Shown in pieces: positions 9,089 through 17,981 of a stretch of 64,000 bases of DNA. How positions within the stretch are numbered: position 1 is the stretch's first letter; every line of letters begins with the position of its first letter. The stretch comes from Capilliphycus robustus (GTDB taxonomy: Bacteria; Cyanobacteriota; Cyanobacteriia; Cyanobacteriales; Microcoleaceae). The notes beneath the pieces were generated by a model that was not told where the DNA came from, made no database searches, and worked only from the letters and a program-made list of their open reading frames with translations. The stretch is taken from contig NZ_JAYGHR010000067.1 in assembly GCF_034932365.1 (NCBI RefSeq), positions 58,944 through 122,943 on the forward strand, given 5' to 3'. The position numbers and the translations under genes were made by a program.

Positions 9089-11182
9089 ATGTCTACTCAA
9101 AATTCTTCGTTCTACGCTTTACTCATGGGGATTAACTATTATTCCCAAAACCGTTTATCGGATGGTTCATCCTACAAAAGTTTGAAAGGATGTGTTCGGG
9201 ATATTAACCAAGTCGAAGACTTTCTCAAAAAATTACCCACCCGTCCGAACAAAATTGTTAAACTGACTGCATCCAACCCAGAAAACAACTCACCCGTTGA
9301 ACCTCCCGAACAATTACCCACTTACAAAAATATTATCAAATCCTTTCAACATATTACTCAAATCGCTAAACCTGGCGATCGCATTTACATTCACTATTCG
9401 GGACATGGCGGACGCGCAAAAACCATCTATCCTGAATATAAAGGAGAATCTGGACAAGATGAAACCCTCGTTCCGACTGATATTGGTAGCGAAAACGGAC
9501 GCTATTTGCGAGATTTAGAATTTGCCTATTTATTACAACAAATGGTCGATAAAAAGTTACAGGTTACTGTTGTTTTAGATAGTTGTCATTCGGGTGGTGC
9601 TGTTCGAGGTGGAGAAGATGAAAATGTTCGGGGTTCAGGCGTTGTTGATAACACAGTTCGTCCTCAAGACAGCCTCGTTGCTTCTTCGGAAGAAATAATA
9701 AAAAATTGGCAAAATATTACTGGAAAAACCAGCGATCCAGCCGGAAATCGTACAGGGACTTTGTTAGCAAAGGTTAAAGGTTATGTATTGTTAGCAGCTT
9801 GTCAACATTATGAAGCTGCTTATGAATATGCCTTTGACGGAAAAGAACGGAATGGGGTTTTAACTCATTGGCTATTGAAAACATTAACGCCAGACCCCTC
9901 TAAACTGATGATTACCTACCAAATGTTACAGGATTATATCAAGCCTAACATTAACAAGCTATTCCGTCAGCAAACTCCCATGTTAATTGGTGAAGGCGAT
10001 CGCTTAATTTTTGGATGGGAGTCTATTCCGAGTGAATATACCGCCAATGTGACTGATATTAAAATAGGAAAAAAACAACGAATTGAATTAAATGTTGGTG
10101 AACTTCAAGGTTTAGAAAGAGGGGCTGAATTTACTCTTTATCCCTTTGGAACAACAGCCTTTTCAACAAAACAACAGTTAGCTTTAATTAAACTGGTGGA
10201 AGTTGAAGGATCGACTTCTTGGGGAGAAGTTCAGACGGTTTTTTCCGAACAACCGATTAAAGTGGGTGATTTAGCAATGTTGACTTTAGTTTCCTCTAAT
10301 TTAATTCGTAAAGTTTACCTACTAGAAAATGATACCTTACCGAAGGAAATTAATCAACGGGCTGCTTTACAAAAAATCGAAAGTTCAACTCGAATTTTTA
10401 AGAATGCTTGGATTGAGTTTGTTGATGAGGTTGAAAAAGCTGATTATTTGGTTCGGGTGGCAATTTTAGATGCAGAAAAAGCCGAACAATATCAAGCGAA
10501 AGTGAACGATGTTATTTATGAAGTTTGCGATCGCACTCAAACGCCTATTATTTTAAGACCCGCGTTGAAAGTTAATGAAATTACGTTGGCTTCTCCCCTC
10601 ATTCAACGCCTGGTTCATTTGGCTAAATATCAAGCGGTTTACAACCTAAAAAACCATGATCCTCGTTCAGAGATGCTGAAGAAAATCGCCGTTCGTCTAA
10701 CAACGAAACCCGACCAAAATCAAGAATTAAACGCCGGAGAAAATCCCACTGAAATCACGATAACTGAAAATCAAACCTATTCGTTAGAAATTCAAAATCA
10801 CTATTCACAACCTGTTTATGTCGCTGTGTTCAATTTACAGCAAAATTGGGCAATTTCTTCTGTTTTACCAGAAACTCCCGGACGGGGGATAGTTATATCC
10901 CTTGAACCCAAACAAAAAGAAACAATTCCTTTACCAAATCTTGAGAAAAAAGAAAATTGGCAGAATATTTATAAAGTTTGTGTTAGTGTTGATGATACTA
11001 ACTTTCGGTTCTTGGAATTACCTCCTCTCGCTCAACAGAAACAACCTGTACGAGATAACCCTAAAAATTTCCTAGAACAACTGTTACAAGAAATGACCGC
11101 AGAACAACCGCCCGATCGCAATGTAACCCCAGCACCGTTACCCAGTTCAAAGTGGACAGTTGTTCAATTTACCGTTAATTAA
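9089..11182 (+). CDS. Caspase-family (peptidase C14) protein with C-terminal DUF4384 domain
   Basis: The 697-residue protein has a clear caspase p20-type domain. The catalytic His106 is in YSGHGG and the catalytic Cys166 is in LDSCHSGG, the hallmark of bacterial caspase homologues (orthocaspases). A middle region of unclear fold follows, and from about residue 480 there is a DUF4384-type domain (PALKVNE, RLVHLAKYQ, QNWAISSVLP). The same C-terminal arrangement occurs in the partial gene at the window start, so the two are paralogues flanking the NACHT, CHAT and nSTAND1 genes. Orthocaspases cleave after Arg/Lys, and some take part in bacterial cell death. Its position 100 bp after the nSTAND1-WD40 gene suggests co-expression. 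The ATG is chosen because MSTQNSSFYALLMGIN is the typical caspase N-terminus. Confidence 0.9.
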   Translation: MSTQNSSFYALLMGINYYSQNRLSDGSSYKSLKGCVRDINQVEDFLKKLPTRPNKIVKLTASNPENNSPVEPPEQLPTYKNIIKSFQHITQIAKPGDRIYIHYSGHGGRAKTIYPEYKGESGQDETLVPTDIGSENGRYLRDLEFAYLLQQMVDKKLQVTVVLDSCHSGGAVRGGEDENVRGSGVVDNTVRPQDSLVASSEEIIKNWQNITGKTSDPAGNRTGTLLAKVKGYVLLAACQHYEAAYEYAFDGKERNGVLTHWLLKTLTPDPSKLMITYQMLQDYIKPNINKLFRQQTPMLIGEGDRLIFGWESIPSEYTANVTDIKIGKKQRIELNVGELQGLERGAEFTLYPFGTTAFSTKQQLALIKLVEVEGSTSWGEVQTVFSEQPIKVGDLAMLTLVSSNLIRKVYLLENDTLPKEINQRAALQKIESSTRIFKNAWIEFVDEVEKADYLVRVAILDAEKAEQYQAKVNDVIYEVCDRTQTPIILRPALKVNEITLASPLIQRLVHLAKYQAVYNLKNHDPRSEMLKKIAVRLTTKPDQNQELNAGENPTEITITENQTYSLEIQNHYSQPVYVAVFNLQQNWAISSVLPETPGRGIVISLEPKQKETIPLPNLEKKENWQNIYKVCVSVDDTNFRFLELPPLAQQKQPVRDNPKNFLEQLLQEMTAEQPPDRNVTPAPLPSSKWTVVQFTVN

Positions 11183-11241
11183 AATTAGAACGAACAAACC
11201 CAATTGGGCAAAGCTTTTGACTCCTCAACACTCTGAATATT

Positions 11242-11270
11242 GCCCCCATAATTGGGGGTTTGGGGGCTAA
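11242..11270. repeat. Short interspersed repeat, copy 1 (GCCCCCA..ATTGGGGGTTTGGGGGCTAA)
   Basis: This 29-bp sequence recurs almost unchanged at 32484-32512. It contains the inverted repeat CCCCCATAATTGGGGG. It lies between convergent genes and could serve as a terminator hairpin. Confidence 0.6.
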
Positions 11271-11276
11271 TCTAAA

Positions 11277-11738
11277 TCATTTTTCTATCACTTTTTCCCA
11301 ACTCGAACAAATGGTTTCCCCGACAGACTTGGCAATTTTTTGAACAATTAACGTTGAAACAATTGCCGCCACTGCGGGTGCTAACCCAAAATTTGCCACT
11401 AAAATAGGCGTAATCAAACTTGCAGCTTTTGTTGTGTTTTCCTTCATTGCCGTTTCAATGGTTTGCAACATTTCCCCCTGATCTCCGAAGGGATTTCCAC
11501 ACAACAAATCATAGGATTCTGCATTCAATTTTGTTAATAAACGTTCACCCATTGCCAACGCTTTATCCGCCATCGGCCCTCTCGGAACCCCTCCCCGACT
11601 GACTTCTTCTAAATCATCAATGGCACCGCGTTCATTCAAATTGTCTCCCAATTCTTGTATATACGTCCCCAATTTTATCTTGAGTTCGTCTTCGTCAAAC
11701 TGTTGCAAATTCTCGATTAATTGATCAATATTTGACAC
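11277..11738 (-). CDS. Small protein with helical N-terminus and hydrophobic C-terminal segment, unknown function
   Basis: I do not recognise a family for this 153-residue protein. The first ~110 residues are polar and probably helical (MSNIDQLIENLQQFDEDELK). Residues from about 106 (AASLITPILVANFGLAPAVA and onward) form a small-residue-rich hydrophobic stretch that could insert in a membrane, ending in an amphipathic tail. It is the only minus-strand gene in the STAND/protease island. It lies convergent to the caspase gene and divergent from the NB-ARC-WD40 gene. Possible roles include a membrane-perturbing effector or a regulator, but both are guesses. The ATG start is plausible, and the coding style matches its neighbours. 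Confidence 0.65.
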   Translation of the reverse strand: MSNIDQLIENLQQFDEDELKIKLGTYIQELGDNLNERGAIDDLEEVSRGGVPRGPMADKALAMGERLLTKLNAESYDLLCGNPFGDQGEMLQTIETAMKENTTKAASLITPILVANFGLAPAVAAIVSTLIVQKIAKSVGETICSSWEKVIEK

Positions 11739-12063
11739 GTTAATTTACCTCGTTATTGTGGATTTTAAATAAGTGGGATGGGGCGGGTTTATTGAAATTG
11801 TTTATTGGCTAAATCTATGGGAACCCACCCCTACTGTAAACTTATGGCTATTTCAAACTTCCTTTTCCCTTTCCTCGTAGGAGAGGGTAGCCAGAGGTAC
11901 TGCATAAGCTCATCCTACAATTTACTATAAATTTGAGTGTGTATCGCCATATTTTACACTGCGGTTTGCACTCAATTGAGTTGAAATCTGGAAATTCCCT
12001 TGAAAAACTAGGTTGATGCGTGTATTTTTGAGAGAATCAATTAAATAACTCAGGGATGTATTT
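11739..12063. other. Divergent intergenic region, no gene seen
   Basis: This 325-bp gap separates the small minus-strand gene from the NB-ARC-WD40 gene. It must hold both promoters, but I see no strong -35/-10 pair or convincing operator. Confidence 0.5.
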
Positions 12064-15000
12064 ATGCCAAGACCTAACTATGGCCCCCAGTCCAAAAAAC
12101 GGACAAAACGCCTTTTGGAAGTCTTGATCACCTACGCTAATGGAGAGTTAGAAAAATGCGATCGCTATGAGTCACAGATTCAGGTAAACTGGCAAACAGA
12201 GAAACAATTAGTTGTCCGTACAAAGGTAAGATATCTTGAAGCCTTGACAGCCGAAATAGGAACCGGAGAAAAGTTAAATGGTACCCAACTCAAAGAAAGC
12301 CTAAAAAGTCTCCAAGATTTTATCGAAATATTAGAAGATAATCGCTCTTCGACTCAAGGATCGGATAGCTGGCATTTTACTTTAAAATTGTGGCATCATC
12401 GACGGGATACTGCGGCAAATTTAGCAGAATTTGAGCAACAATGGGAACAACGCCGTTCACCCAAATCTAAGCAGTCAACGGGGGAAATCTCCTCAACACA
12501 ATCTCCTGAAATCTTACCGAATCATAATATTACCATCAATAAAATTTCCCGTCAAGATTGGGGAGAAGCCCCAAATTGTGCCGAATTTTATGATCGGGAA
12601 ACTGAACTTTCTACCCTGAAAAATTGGATTCTTGAACAACGCTGTCAGTTAGTCACAGTATTGGGAATGGGAGGAATGGGAAAAACCGCTCTTTCCGTGA
12701 AACTCGCCCAACAAATTCAAGGGGAATTTTCTGAATTAATTTGGCGAAGTCTCCGCAATGCACCGCCTCTAGAAAAATTGCTAACGGAGTTAATTCAATT
12801 CCTCTCTAATGAACAATTAACCCCTGTTGCAAAAACGGTTGATGAGCAAATTTCTACCTTAATCCAATGTCTCCAAAATTCAAGATTTTTAATCATTTTA
12901 GATAACGTTGAATCGATTCTCGACAGCAAGAAACGAGCGGGAAGTTATCGAGAAGGATATGAACGCTACGGACAACTGTTTAGAAGTATTGGAGAAACAC
13001 AACATCAAAGTTGTTTGCTGTTAACCAGTCGAGAAAAACCCCGAGGAATTGGCTATCGAGAAGGCAATAATCAACCCATTCGTTCTTTGCAACTCGAAGG
13101 CTTAAAATCAGAGGCGGGTCAAGATATTTTTCGAGAAAAAGGCTTTGAAATTGCCGCAGAAGATGCTAATATTTTAATAGAATCCTACTCGGGAAATCCT
13201 CTCGCGTTAAAAATTGTATCGACCACAATCGCCGAACTGTTTGAGGGAGATGTTGCCCAGTTTTTAGCCGAAGGAACGGTTATTTTTGGGGATATTGCTG
13301 ACTTACTGGATCAACAGTTTGCTCGGTTATCCTCTCTCGAACAACAGGTGATGTATTGGTTAGCCATTCATCAGGAATGGATGTCTTTATCTCAACTCAA
13401 ACAAGGCTTATTAACCGCTATATCTCAACGAGACTTATTAGAAGCCCTAGAATCTTTGCAACAGCGATCGCTGATTGAAAAACAATCCGCCCAATTTACT
13501 CAGCAACCTGTTGTGATGGAGTATATCACCGCACAACTGATCGAGCAAGTATTTGAAGAAATCACCACCGGAGAAATCAATCTTTTTGACACCCATGCTT
13601 TAATAGAAGCCACCACCAAAGACTATTTAAGAACCGCTCAAATTCGCCTGATTCTCAAACCTCTCAGCGAAAAATTATTAACCCTATTTTCACATCCAGA
13701 AGCCGTCTATCAATGCTTAACCCAACTTTTAGATAAATTGCGATCGCGTTTCCCGCAAAAACGAGGATATGCAGCCGGAAATCTGCTTAATCTTCTGATA
13801 GAATTAAAATTACCCATTAACGATTTAGACTTTTCCAATTTAACCGTTTGGCAAGCCTATTTACAAGGGGTTAATTTACATCAAGTTAACTTTGATCACG
13901 CCGATCTCAATCAATGTGTATTCACCCAAACTGTTGGCGGTGTATTATCAATTGCCCTCAGTCCCAATGGTGAATTATTAGCCACAGGAATTGATGAAGA
14001 TATCTTTTTTTGGCAAATAAATGAAGGACGACCTTTATCTATTTTACCCGGACATAAAGCTTGGGTAATGGCCGTTAGTTTTAGTCCTGATGGCAATATT
14101 CTCGCCAGTGGAAGCAATGACCAAACCGTGAGACTTTGGGATGTCAAAACAGGTCAATGTTTAAAGACATTACGAGGTCATAATAGTCGGGTGCAGTGTC
14201 TAGCATTTAGCGAAGATGGCAAACTGATCGCTAGTGGAAGTAATGATAAAACGGTTCGAGTTTGGGATGTAGAAACCGGAGAATGTCTACAGGTTTTACA
14301 AGGACACTACCGACGAATTTTAGCGATTACTTTTAATTTAAAACGGGGTATCATTATCAGTAGTAGCGAAGATGAAACCGTCAGATTTTGGGAAATAGCG
14401 ACGGGAAACTGTGTTAATATTTTAGAAACACAAGTGAATTGGATGTCTTCAATGGCACTCAGTCCAGACGGTGAACTCTTAGTAACAGCCAGTGATGGAA
14501 ATACGGTAAAATTTTGGGAGATAGAAACCGGAAAATGCACGAAAAATTTAGTCGGATATGAAGAACGAGTTTGGGCGGTGGCGTTTAGTCCAGATGGTGA
14601 AAAACTGGCAACCGGAAGCAATGATAATACGATAAAAATCTGGAATGTTTGCACAGGTGAATGTGTCAAAACCTTACAAGAACATCGTCATTTAGTCTGG
14701 TGGGTGGGGTTTAGTCTAGATAATCAAACCTTAGTCAGTGTCAGTCAAGATCAAAGTGTTAAATTTTGGCACTTTGCTTCAGGTCAATGTTTAAAAACCT
14801 TAGATGCTTATAGTAATTGGGTGTCGTTTGTTATCTTTAGTCCTGATGGTAAAATATTAGTCAGTTGTAGTGAAGATCGTTTAGTCAGACTGTGGAATAT
14901 TAACACCAAAACCTGCGAAAAAACCTTAATAGGTCATACCAATATTGTCTCCTCAGCCGCCTTTCATCCCAACGGAAACCTATTAGCAACCGCCAGCGAT

Positions 15001-15783
15001 GATAGTACCGTTAAACTCTGGGATGTGACAACGGGAGAATGTCTAAAAACCCTTTGGGGTCACGAGAGTTGGGTGCATTCGGTGAGTTTTAGTTGTCAGG
15101 GTTTGTTGGCGACGGGAAGCCGCGATAAAACAATAAAAATTTGGGATATTGAAACCGGAGAATGTTTGCAAACTTTAGCCGGACATTGGCATCGGGTAAA
15201 GTCGGTAGCGTTTAGTTTTTGTGGTAAAATATTGGCGAGTGGAAGTGATGATCAAACCCTAAAAATTTGGGATGTAGAAAAGGGAATTTGTTTACAAACC
15301 TTGTCCGAACATACCGACTGGGTGTTATGCGTGGCGTTTAGTCCTTGTGGTAAAATATTGGCGAGTGCAGGAGGCGATCGCACTGTTAAACTGTGGGAAG
15401 TTGAAACGGGAAAATGTGTGCTGACTTTAACAGGACATCGCCAGCGAGTGCGGTCAGTCGCGTTTAATAATGATGGCAGTCAAATTGTTAGTAGCAGCGA
15501 TGATCATACGGTGAAAGTGTGGAATTTGCAAACGGGAAACTGTGTTTATACCTGTCACGAACATCGTCAAACGGTTTGGTCTGTGGCTTGTTGTCCTGAT
15601 GGAAAAACCTTTGTCAGTGGCGGTGATGATCAAACGATTAAATTGTGGGAAATGAAAACCGGGAAATGTTTAGGTACAATGATTTTAGCACGTCCCTATG
15701 AAGGAATGAAAATGACGGGGGCAATCGGTTTAACTTCCGCCCAAAAAGTAGCATTAAAAGCGTTAGGAGCAGTGGAAGAGTGA
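12064..15783 (+). CDS. NB-ARC STAND ATPase with 14 WD40 repeats
   Basis: The 1239-residue protein has an N-terminal helical domain (1 to ~135) of unknown family, probably effector-associated or protein-binding. An NB-ARC ATPase follows, with Walker A GMGGMGKTA (201-209) and the FYDRETELSTLKNWI entry motif. A winged-helix and linker region comes next. Fourteen WD40 repeats run from about residue 625 to 1220, each ending in forms such as TVRLWDVKTGQCLKTL. Unlike the nSTAND1 protein, these repeats are well diverged in sequence. The NB-ARC part is clearly paralogous to the minus-strand protein at 27742-29304 (shared FY(D/G)RETEL and IIWR(S/N)L). A cytoplasmic sensor/switch role is known for the family; what it senses is unknown. 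Confidence 0.9.
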   Translation: MPRPNYGPQSKKRTKRLLEVLITYANGELEKCDRYESQIQVNWQTEKQLVVRTKVRYLEALTAEIGTGEKLNGTQLKESLKSLQDFIEILEDNRSSTQGSDSWHFTLKLWHHRRDTAANLAEFEQQWEQRRSPKSKQSTGEISSTQSPEILPNHNITINKISRQDWGEAPNCAEFYDRETELSTLKNWILEQRCQLVTVLGMGGMGKTALSVKLAQQIQGEFSELIWRSLRNAPPLEKLLTELIQFLSNEQLTPVAKTVDEQISTLIQCLQNSRFLIILDNVESILDSKKRAGSYREGYERYGQLFRSIGETQHQSCLLLTSREKPRGIGYREGNNQPIRSLQLEGLKSEAGQDIFREKGFEIAAEDANILIESYSGNPLALKIVSTTIAELFEGDVAQFLAEGTVIFGDIADLLDQQFARLSSLEQQVMYWLAIHQEWMSLSQLKQGLLTAISQRDLLEALESLQQRSLIEKQSAQFTQQPVVMEYITAQLIEQVFEEITTGEINLFDTHALIEATTKDYLRTAQIRLILKPLSEKLLTLFSHPEAVYQCLTQLLDKLRSRFPQKRGYAAGNLLNLLIELKLPINDLDFSNLTVWQAYLQGVNLHQVNFDHADLNQCVFTQTVGGVLSIALSPNGELLATGIDEDIFFWQINEGRPLSILPGHKAWVMAVSFSPDGNILASGSNDQTVRLWDVKTGQCLKTLRGHNSRVQCLAFSEDGKLIASGSNDKTVRVWDVETGECLQVLQGHYRRILAITFNLKRGIIISSSEDETVRFWEIATGNCVNILETQVNWMSSMALSPDGELLVTASDGNTVKFWEIETGKCTKNLVGYEERVWAVAFSPDGEKLATGSNDNTIKIWNVCTGECVKTLQEHRHLVWWVGFSLDNQTLVSVSQDQSVKFWHFASGQCLKTLDAYSNWVSFVIFSPDGKILVSCSEDRLVRLWNINTKTCEKTLIGHTNIVSSAAFHPNGNLLATASDDSTVKLWDVTTGECLKTLWGHESWVHSVSFSCQGLLATGSRDKTIKIWDIETGECLQTLAGHWHRVKSVAFSFCGKILASGSDDQTLKIWDVEKGICLQTLSEHTDWVLCVAFSPCGKILASAGGDRTVKLWEVETGKCVLTLTGHRQRVRSVAFNNDGSQIVSSSDDHTVKVWNLQTGNCVYTCHEHRQTVWSVACCPDGKTFVSGGDDQTIKLWEMKTGKCLGTMILARPYEGMKMTGAIGLTSAQKVALKALGAVEE

Positions 15784-15947
15784 TAGTTTAAAATACTCAG
15801 GAAATACTACTTATCTCCCACCGTTCAATCTGGTTTTTCAATGTATATAACCCCTGAAATATAAAGTTTGTTATCAATCAGGTTTATGCTTAACAGTATT
15901 CATAGTACAATACTAAAAGTTTTTGTTTTATGGGGTGCTATTTTAAG

Positions 15948-16202
15948 ATGAACGAAGAAAAAAAGTCGGTTCCAGAAGATCAAAATATAGAAGAAACTTC
16001 TCAATCTCGGGGCGATCCTGGACGCGACAGAGGCCCAACCAAACCAACACCTGAACCCCTTGAAAATCAGGGGAAAGTAGACAGAGGCGAAACCAAACCA
16101 ACACCTGAAAACCTTGAAAATCCTGCTAAGGTAGATAGAGACTCAACGTCAATTGAAGAGATTGAACCTGAAAATCCCGGTAAAGACAGAGACCCGAGTT
16201 GA
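15948..16202 (+). CDS. Small acidic Pro/Glu-rich repeat protein, unknown function
   Basis: Taking the second ATG (MNEEKKSV) gives 84 residues; an in-frame ATG 18 bp upstream is the alternative. The sequence is low-complexity and charged. Near-repeats (E)TKPTPE.LENP.KVDR occur about three times, separated by variants of GRDRG and VDRDS. It has no signal peptide, no hydrophobic segment and is probably disordered. It sits 164 bp after the NB-ARC-WD40 gene and 61 bp before the next gene, so it may belong with either. Whether it is translated is uncertain, but the repeated amino-acid pattern favours coding. Confidence 0.5.
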   Translation: MNEEKKSVPEDQNIEETSQSRGDPGRDRGPTKPTPEPLENQGKVDRGETKPTPENLENPAKVDRDSTSIEEIEPENPGKDRDPS

Positions 16203-16263
16203 TTATTTTGTAGAATTTTATAATTGAGAGGGGTGAGGTAAATTTTACAGGAATTATTTGAAA

Positions 16264-17904
16264 ATGGCTAACCCAACAACTTCTCCCTCTCAACAACAAT
16301 CTACTGATAATATTGAGGAATTCCCGAACTGGCAAGACGAAGTACAAGCTCCCGATCTGAGCCATATTATTACAGAAGATGATACTCCGATGGATAATAT
16401 CTTTTCGGAAAAGCAACAACGATTGTTAGTGAGCAGTATTTATAGTTCTTTTTCTCCGGGAATTCCTTTTCTGGCGACTGCAAATATGGATCTCTTTACA
16501 CCTATTGTTTCTCCTGAACGACAGCATCAATATTTTCGCTTTATAACACAACCAGGCTTGTGCGATCCAGAAATTGAAGTTCTGAAAACTTGGGCTGATG
16601 GGTTTACTGATCGAGATGGGAAGTTCGTGAAGGAATTTCAAACAACATTCAATTCATCATTTTGGGAATTATACCTCTTCGCTTGCTTCAAAAAACTTGG
16701 ATTTACTGTCAACCTATCCTACGAAACTCCTGATTTTGTGATGACATCTCCCCATGGAGAAATCATTGCTGAGGCAGTTACAACAAACAATCCTAAAGGG
16801 TTTCGCCCCGAGTGGGATCAGGATTTGCGTCAGCTAGATAAAATCAGCATGGAGGATATTTTACGGTTATCTACTCTTCGGTTGTTGCAGGCTATTACTG
16901 ATAAACACAAGAAATTTATCAAAACCTATTCAAAACTTCCTCATGTTCAAAATAAACCATTTGTTATATGCGTCAGTCCATTTGAACAGCCCTTTTTCTT
17001 TCTTCAAGATTCTATAGCTATTATTCGAGTTCTTTATGGATTTGATCAGCTCCTGATTCTTCCAGGTTCTCAAGATGGAGAAATGCTGATTGTAGGTGAA
17101 TCTAGAAGCTATCGAGTTCAGAAGAAACCTGGAGTTGACATTCCTTTAGGATTATTTACTAATTCTGATATGGCTGATGTGAGTGCCGTATTCTTTAATA
17201 ATCGAGCAGCTTTCTGCAAAGTTCGCGCTCTTGCTGGATCTGGGAAATATCCTGTGATCTTTTATGGTTCTAGAGCTATTAAATCAGAAACTGAAACAGG
17301 AGTACAGCGTTTCGTTACTGAAAAGCCAGATTATCAAGAGACATTACTTGATGGTTTTCATGTTCTCCTAAATCCATTTGCAAAGAACCCTTTAGATATA
17401 GAGGTTTTTAAAGATCGAGAAATTGCAATTCACAACTACGATATTAAAACAGAAAGTTATCGCCCCAAAATCCCAAATAATTTTTTATATCAACGGGCTT
17501 GCATTACTATATCCCCCAAGACTGAAGAGTCCGTCAAAAAATATAACAAATCGGCTGCTAGATCTGAAGTGTATGACGAATTGTTAGCAGAGATATGGGC
17601 AGAAGATAAATTGATTTATGTTGGGGGACGAAACGATCCCTTCTGCGAACATCACATGGCACACTATAACGGCTGGACTATTTTGGTTTCTTTTGACTCA
17701 ATAGATGAGGATTGGAGTGCATTAGCAGTAAATAAGCTCTGCTATAGTCATCCCCAATTCATCCAAGCAAATGGAGACGATAGCATTAGATCTGCAAGTC
17801 TACTAGAATGGTTTTCAACAAAAGAAGAGGCTTACACCGAAATTAAGCACAGAATCAATAAACTCTCCGAACAGATTGAGGAAACTGAGGAGAACATTAG
17901 CTGA
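16264..17904 (+). CDS. Conserved hypothetical protein, possibly PD-(D/E)XK-like
   Basis: The start is set at ATG 16264 (MANPTTSP), with AGGAA 9-13 bases upstream, giving 546 residues. I do not recognise the full-length family. The stretch FWELYLFACFKKLGF, then ETPDFVM, then EIIAEAVTTN resembles the core of PD-(D/E)XK nuclease-like domains: a helix with Glu, PD-F on one strand and E-A on the next. The usual lysine is absent from its normal place (AEAV), so activity is doubtful. The C-terminal part is mixed alpha/beta with no obvious motif. The position next to the STAND island makes a defence-related role possible, but that is inference from location. Confidence 0.7.
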   Translation: MANPTTSPSQQQSTDNIEEFPNWQDEVQAPDLSHIITEDDTPMDNIFSEKQQRLLVSSIYSSFSPGIPFLATANMDLFTPIVSPERQHQYFRFITQPGLCDPEIEVLKTWADGFTDRDGKFVKEFQTTFNSSFWELYLFACFKKLGFTVNLSYETPDFVMTSPHGEIIAEAVTTNNPKGFRPEWDQDLRQLDKISMEDILRLSTLRLLQAITDKHKKFIKTYSKLPHVQNKPFVICVSPFEQPFFFLQDSIAIIRVLYGFDQLLILPGSQDGEMLIVGESRSYRVQKKPGVDIPLGLFTNSDMADVSAVFFNNRAAFCKVRALAGSGKYPVIFYGSRAIKSETETGVQRFVTEKPDYQETLLDGFHVLLNPFAKNPLDIEVFKDREIAIHNYDIKTESYRPKIPNNFLYQRACITISPKTEESVKKYNKSAARSEVYDELLAEIWAEDKLIYVGGRNDPFCEHHMAHYNGWTILVSFDSIDEDWSALAVNKLCYSHPQFIQANGDDSIRSASLLEWFSTKEEAYTEIKHRINKLSEQIEETEENIS

Positions 17905-17981
17905 AGTTCCATGACTTAACTAGATTCTCCCTATCCTACTTTTTAGATTGTTAAAAAATGCGCTCTAGCGCAACTACAAAT

